Made by a program: the position numbers and the translations under genes. From Ferrithrix thermotolerans DSM 19514 (GTDB taxonomy: Bacteria; Actinomycetota; Acidimicrobiia; Acidimicrobiales; Ilumatobacteraceae): a stretch of DNA of 8,413 nucleotides. The notes under the pieces are model-generated. The model had not been told where the DNA came from. It saw only the letters and a program-made list of their open reading frames with translations, and ran no database searches. The stretch covers positions 1 through 8,413 of the forward strand of contig CAMCUE010000043.1 of assembly GCA_945878705.1 (NCBI GenBank), read 5' to 3'. This document shows positions 5,820 through 8,413 of this stretch, piece by piece; position 1 is the stretch's first letter, and each line of letters opens with the position of its first letter.

Positions 5820-8014
5820 CTTGCAATTCCTCGCCACTTCGCATATTGGTAAGCAAGTCCCAGTGCCTTGGCTGCGCGTTGACCATTGGCGTAGCAAAGT
5901 CTGCCTGATAGACGAACCTGTTTAACGCCAGGATTCTCAACATCTGCTACCCCAAGTTCTGTTGCGACGAGTATTGGTTTACCGGTTGCTATTGAAAGAT
6001 CAGCGGCAGCCTGGGCGAACCTTTCGTCTTGGCGTTGGTGATATGTGACAATTCTTTCTAATCCGAAATCGGGATAAAAAGATCCTTGTTGCATTAGGCG
6101 CGCTTGATTTGATTGAATGCCGAGACCTAAAAAAATAATTGCGTCAACTGCGGGATGCTCGGCTATCAGTCGCATGACTTCAGGAATCGTGTCTCGAGTT
6201 TCACCACCTGCACAATCAACTGGGTTGTTGTGGCTCCATCTGTCTGGCAACAATGCCGAGATGCTGGTGATCAAATCATCGGGTAACTGAATCAAGTTGA
6301 GTTTTTGTTGTTTCGAGATGACATCTGAAGTCACAACTCCCCAACCACCGACTGTGGTGAGTACCACAACATTTGGTCCCTTGGGTAGAGGCTGAGTTGC
6401 AAAGGTTGCGGCAATATCAAACGCCTCTTCGGCATTTGAAACTCGTGTGACTCCGTTGCTCCGACACACGCCTTCAAAAACTCGGTCGTCGCTTGCCAAA
6501 GCACCGGTGTGACTCGCTGCTGCCAAGGCGCCACTACTCGTTGATCCCCCTTTGACAACCACCAATGGCTTGTGTATTGCAATGGCTTTAAAACTTGAAG
6601 CGATAGTAAGCCCGTCTTGAATACCTTCTAGATATACGAGCGCCACCGAAGTCTGTTCGTCGCTATTAAAAAAATCGAGAATTTCAGGAATACCAGTGCA
6701 CGCAGCATTGCCTGCTGAGATTGCTCGAGCGATACCGACGCCTGTGAAGCGCGAATAGTTCATAAAACTTGAAACAAAATTACCGCTTTGGCTGGCAACC
6801 GAAATTGAACCGCGCGGCGGATAGGGTCCGACGATTTGAGCACAGAGGTTTGCCGGTGTGCTGACTAGACCTTGGCCGTTTGGTCCGATTAATAAAATAT
6901 TCAAGTCACGAGCAGTTTGCTTAAGTAGTTGTTGAGCTTTGAGTCCCGAATCACCTGCTTCGCCATAACCGGCCGAAGTGATGTACACCGCACGAATATT
7001 TTTTCTTGCGCATGCCTCAAGGATCGCAATGTTGGTTGATGCTGGTGTACACACGAAGGCCAAATCAACCTTGTCGTCAGGTAGTTCGTCGATCGTTGCT
7101 ACAGATTTAACTCCGAGAACTTCTGCGCGCTCTAAATGAGTCGCGAAAACATCACCGTTGTATCCGCAAGATAATAAATTATGCAGAGATACAAAACCAA
7201 ATTTGCCGGGGTGAGTTGACGCTCCGACAACAACAACGCCGCGCGGATTAAATAGCGCATCAAATGATTCAGGATTAGCAGGAGTAGTCGGTGATTCGTT
7301 GAGTTTCGACGCTGGCTCGAGACTTTGAACTGGCGATTCTTGGGTATTCATCACTACTAGCGCATCTACAGCAACAATCGAGCCATCATTGCGAATAAGA
7401 ATCGGGTTGATGTCAATCGATGAAATCGCAGGCTCACTTTCTGCGGTATTTGACAGAGCAACTAATAGATTCGCAAGTTGTTCGCGTGAAACTGCAGCCT
7501 CGCCGCGAAACTTTTCGAAGATTGCTTGCTGTCGTAACCGAGATTGCAAGTCAATCGCGTCTGCATATTGCAATGGCACAGGTGCGAATGCGACATCGCT
7601 AATTATCTCGGCGTAGATTCCACCGAGACCGAGCATCACAAAGAGACCGAACTGAGGGTCACGATGAATGCCTGCGATGAATTCGCGCTTGCCAGACTCC
7701 ATGCGAGCAACAACAAGCGAAACTTCACCGTCTTGCGGTGTCGCCTTTGCCAACAAATCTTTGGCAGCTTGGTTTAAATCAGTGTTGTTCGTTATTCCGA
7801 GACGGACAAGTCCACGCTCAGTTTTATGTGCGATTGAATCGCCACACAATTTCACTACAACTGGGTAACCAATCTGATCAGCCGCTTCAACACACCGAGT
7901 CAACGGTTGATTGTCACAGTTGATCTCGATCTCCTGAGCAAACACAATGCCGAACTGACTGAGAATCGCTTTTGATCGTGTCTCAGAAAGTGTTGCTTGA
8001 CCCGAAATAATCAC
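5816..8014 (-). CDS. Fused ADP-forming acyl-CoA synthetase (acetate-CoA ligase family), ATP-grasp domain first
   Basis: Cytosolic enzyme interconverting acid + ATP + CoA and acyl-CoA + ADP + Pi through phosphohistidines. The 732 residues carry: ATP-grasp/beta part (about 8-222) with HKTERG (63-68) including H63, EFIAGIHRDPQFG (111-123), GLGGIYAE (129-136) and SSIDINP (198-204); a Ser/Pro-rich linker (about 224-250); CoA-binding Rossmann domain (251-385) beginning FNPRGVVVVGAS; and the ligase-CoA domains with SQSGN (408-412) and SHTGALA (501-507), whose H502 is the expected phosphorylated histidine, then NPVD (597-600). Order is beta-then-alpha, the reverse of archaeal alpha-beta fusions and of E. 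coli Pat/YfiQ, and there is no acetyltransferase domain. The usual GPNC near the CoA site is GPNG (377-380). Substrate (acetate, propionate, branched or aryl acids) cannot be assigned. Starts at GTG 8014 without a Shine-Dalgarno; overlaps the PBP4 start by 4 nt. Confidence 0.92.
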   Translation of the reverse strand: MIISGQATLSETRSKAILSQFGIVFAQEIEINCDNQPLTRCVEAADQIGYPVVVKLCGDSIAHKTERGLVRLGITNNTDLNQAAKDLLAKATPQDGEVSLVVARMESGKREFIAGIHRDPQFGLFVMLGLGGIYAEIISDVAFAPVPLQYADAIDLQSRLRQQAIFEKFRGEAAVSREQLANLLVALSNTAESEPAISSIDINPILIRNDGSIVAVDALVVMNTQESPVQSLEPASKLNESPTTPANPESFDALFNPRGVVVVGASTHPGKFGFVSLHNLLSCGYNGDVFATHLERAEVLGVKSVATIDELPDDKVDLAFVCTPASTNIAILEACARKNIRAVYITSAGYGEAGDSGLKAQQLLKQTARDLNILLIGPNGQGLVSTPANLCAQIVGPYPPRGSISVASQSGNFVSSFMNYSRFTGVGIARAISAGNAACTGIPEILDFFNSDEQTSVALVYLEGIQDGLTIASSFKAIAIHKPLVVVKGGSTSSGALAAASHTGALASDDRVFEGVCRSNGVTRVSNAEEAFDIAATFATQPLPKGPNVVVLTTVGGWGVVTSDVISKQQKLNLIQLPDDLITSISALLPDRWSHNNPVDCAGGETRDTIPEVMRLIAEHPAVDAIIFLGLGIQSNQARLMQQGSFYPDFGLERIVTYHQRQDERFAQAAADLSIATGKPILVATELGVADVENPGVKQVRLSGRLCYANGQRAAKALGLAYQYAKWRGIAR
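5828..5832 (-). promoter_or_regulatory. Shine-Dalgarno GAGGA for the PBP4 gene, inside the upstream coding end
   Basis: GAGGA on the minus strand (5832-5828) is 8 nt before the ATG at 5819. It lies within the last codons of the acyl-CoA synthetase gene, decides the PBP4 start against the longer frame, and together with the ATGA overlap points to translational coupling. Confidence 0.7.
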
Positions 8015-8020
8015 ATCGTC

Positions 8021-8030
8021 AGAGTAGTGT
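8021..8030. promoter_or_regulatory. Overlapping divergent -10 elements (bidirectional promoter candidate)
   Basis: AGAGTAGTGT contains TACTCT on the minus strand (8026-8021) and TAGTGT on the plus strand (8025-8030), sharing the central TA step. The first is 6 nt before the GTG of the acyl-CoA synthetase (8014), the second 7 nt before the ATG of the desaturase (8038). Both would yield leaderless mRNAs. No good -35 with standard spacing was found for either; a TTGACC at 7997-8002 is 22 nt before the plus-strand hexamer. Hexamers this short occur by chance, so the call rests on the matching geometry and the 23-bp gap. Confidence 0.45.
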
Positions 8031-8037
8031 GGGGCGC

Positions 8038-8413
8038 ATGCTTGATGTTGCCAGAATAATGTTTCTAGCGGTGGCTATTGGCTTCACAGTTACAACATTG
8101 GCGAATCTTGGGACCACTGTTTATATGCATCGAGCACTTGCGCATAAGGCTTTAACACTGCATCCGTTTGCGATTTTTATCGCGCGAGTCACGATTTGGT
8201 TGTCTACAGGTATTCGCCCACGTCAGTGGGTGGCTGTCCATCGTAAACATCACGCGTTTACCGACCAAGAAGGTGACCCGCACTCACCTGTTCTGCTTGG
8301 ATGGAAAAATGTTCAGATGCGCAATGTGGCGCTGTATCGCAAATCTGCCAATGATCCACAAACTGTCGACCGATACGCGAAAGATCTTCCACAAACTCGC
8401 CTAGATCGTTTTC
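8038..8413 (+). CDS. Membrane fatty acid (acyl-CoA) desaturase, N-terminal 125 residues (runs off right edge)
   Basis: Di-iron integral membrane enzyme that puts a cis double bond, probably delta-9, into fatty acyl chains, tuning membrane fluidity. Visible: a first membrane helix (about 8-28), histidine box 1 HRALAH (31-36) at its end, a second hydrophobic stretch (about 44-57), and histidine box 2 HRKHHAFTDQEGDPHSP (68-84), the HxxHH form of the SCD/DesA family. The third box (HNxHH) would lie beyond the window. The ATG at 8038 is chosen; an in-frame GTG at 8029 would add three residues. GGGG just before the ATG is too close for a normal Shine-Dalgarno, so a leaderless mRNA is plausible. It diverges from the acyl-CoA synthetase gene across 23 bp. 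About a third of the expected protein is present. Confidence 0.92.
   Translation, partial: MLDVARIMFLAVAIGFTVTTLANLGTTVYMHRALAHKALTLHPFAIFIARVTIWLSTGIRPRQWVAVHRKHHAFTDQEGDPHSPVLLGWKNVQMRNVALYRKSANDPQTVDRYAKDLPQTRLDRF

Noticed and set aside
5820..5897. 26-residue N-terminal extension of the PBP4 protein
   Set aside because: It would lie entirely in the end of the acyl-CoA synthetase gene; the inner ATG has a good ribosome site and the normal basic-plus-hydrophobic N-terminus.

Overview
The window is densely coded DNA from an actinobacterium (Actinomycetota). The strongest evidence is the start of a Pup-proteasome locus (Dop and the ring ATPase Mpa/ARC) beside the actinobacterial-type tRNA m1A58 methyltransferase TrmI. 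By eye the GC content is in the mid-to-high forties percent, low for the phylum. Gene spacing is very tight: several gaps of 2-8 nt, one 4-nt overlap, a 5-nt convergent gap and a 23-nt divergent gap. That looks like a streamlined, probably aquatic lineage (Acidimicrobiia or Nanopelagicales-like), but the exact group cannot be fixed from this window.

Region 1 (1-3570) is the protein-degradation neighbourhood. On the minus strand, mpa (2416-740) is followed after 7 nt by dop (732 to beyond the left edge). pup and the 20S core genes would be expected further left, outside the window. A small ferredoxin gene (2558-2803, plus strand) diverges from mpa and converges on trmI (3570-2809, minus). Mpa unfolds pupylated proteins for the 20S proteasome, and Dop deamidates Pup and removes it from substrates. 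The ferredoxin's partner is unknown.

Region 2 (3571-4364) is a run of three tiny minus-strand genes upstream of trmI: a two-helix holin-superfamily-like membrane protein (104 aa), a one-helix protein with an amphipathic N-terminus (72 aa), and a 52-aa very basic protein with its own Shine-Dalgarno sequence that simple ORF length cut-offs miss. They are spaced 2-3 nt apart and look like one envelope-associated operon.

Region 3 (4365-8014) holds two translationally coupled minus-strand genes: a fused, domain-permuted ADP-forming acyl-CoA synthetase, then a PBP4-type (peptidase S13) D-alanyl-D-alanine carboxypeptidase. They overlap by ATGA.

Region 4 (8038 to the right edge) is the start of a membrane fatty-acid desaturase on the plus strand. 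It diverges from the synthetase with only 23 bp between start codons. That gap contains overlapping TAnnnT (-10-like) hexamers on both strands, each placed 6-7 nt before a start codon, which suggests a bidirectional promoter making leaderless mRNAs.

No tRNA, rRNA, CRISPR array, insertion sequence, prophage or obvious new defence system was seen. The least explained items are the tiny membrane operon, the proteasome-linked ferredoxin and the compact divergent promoter.
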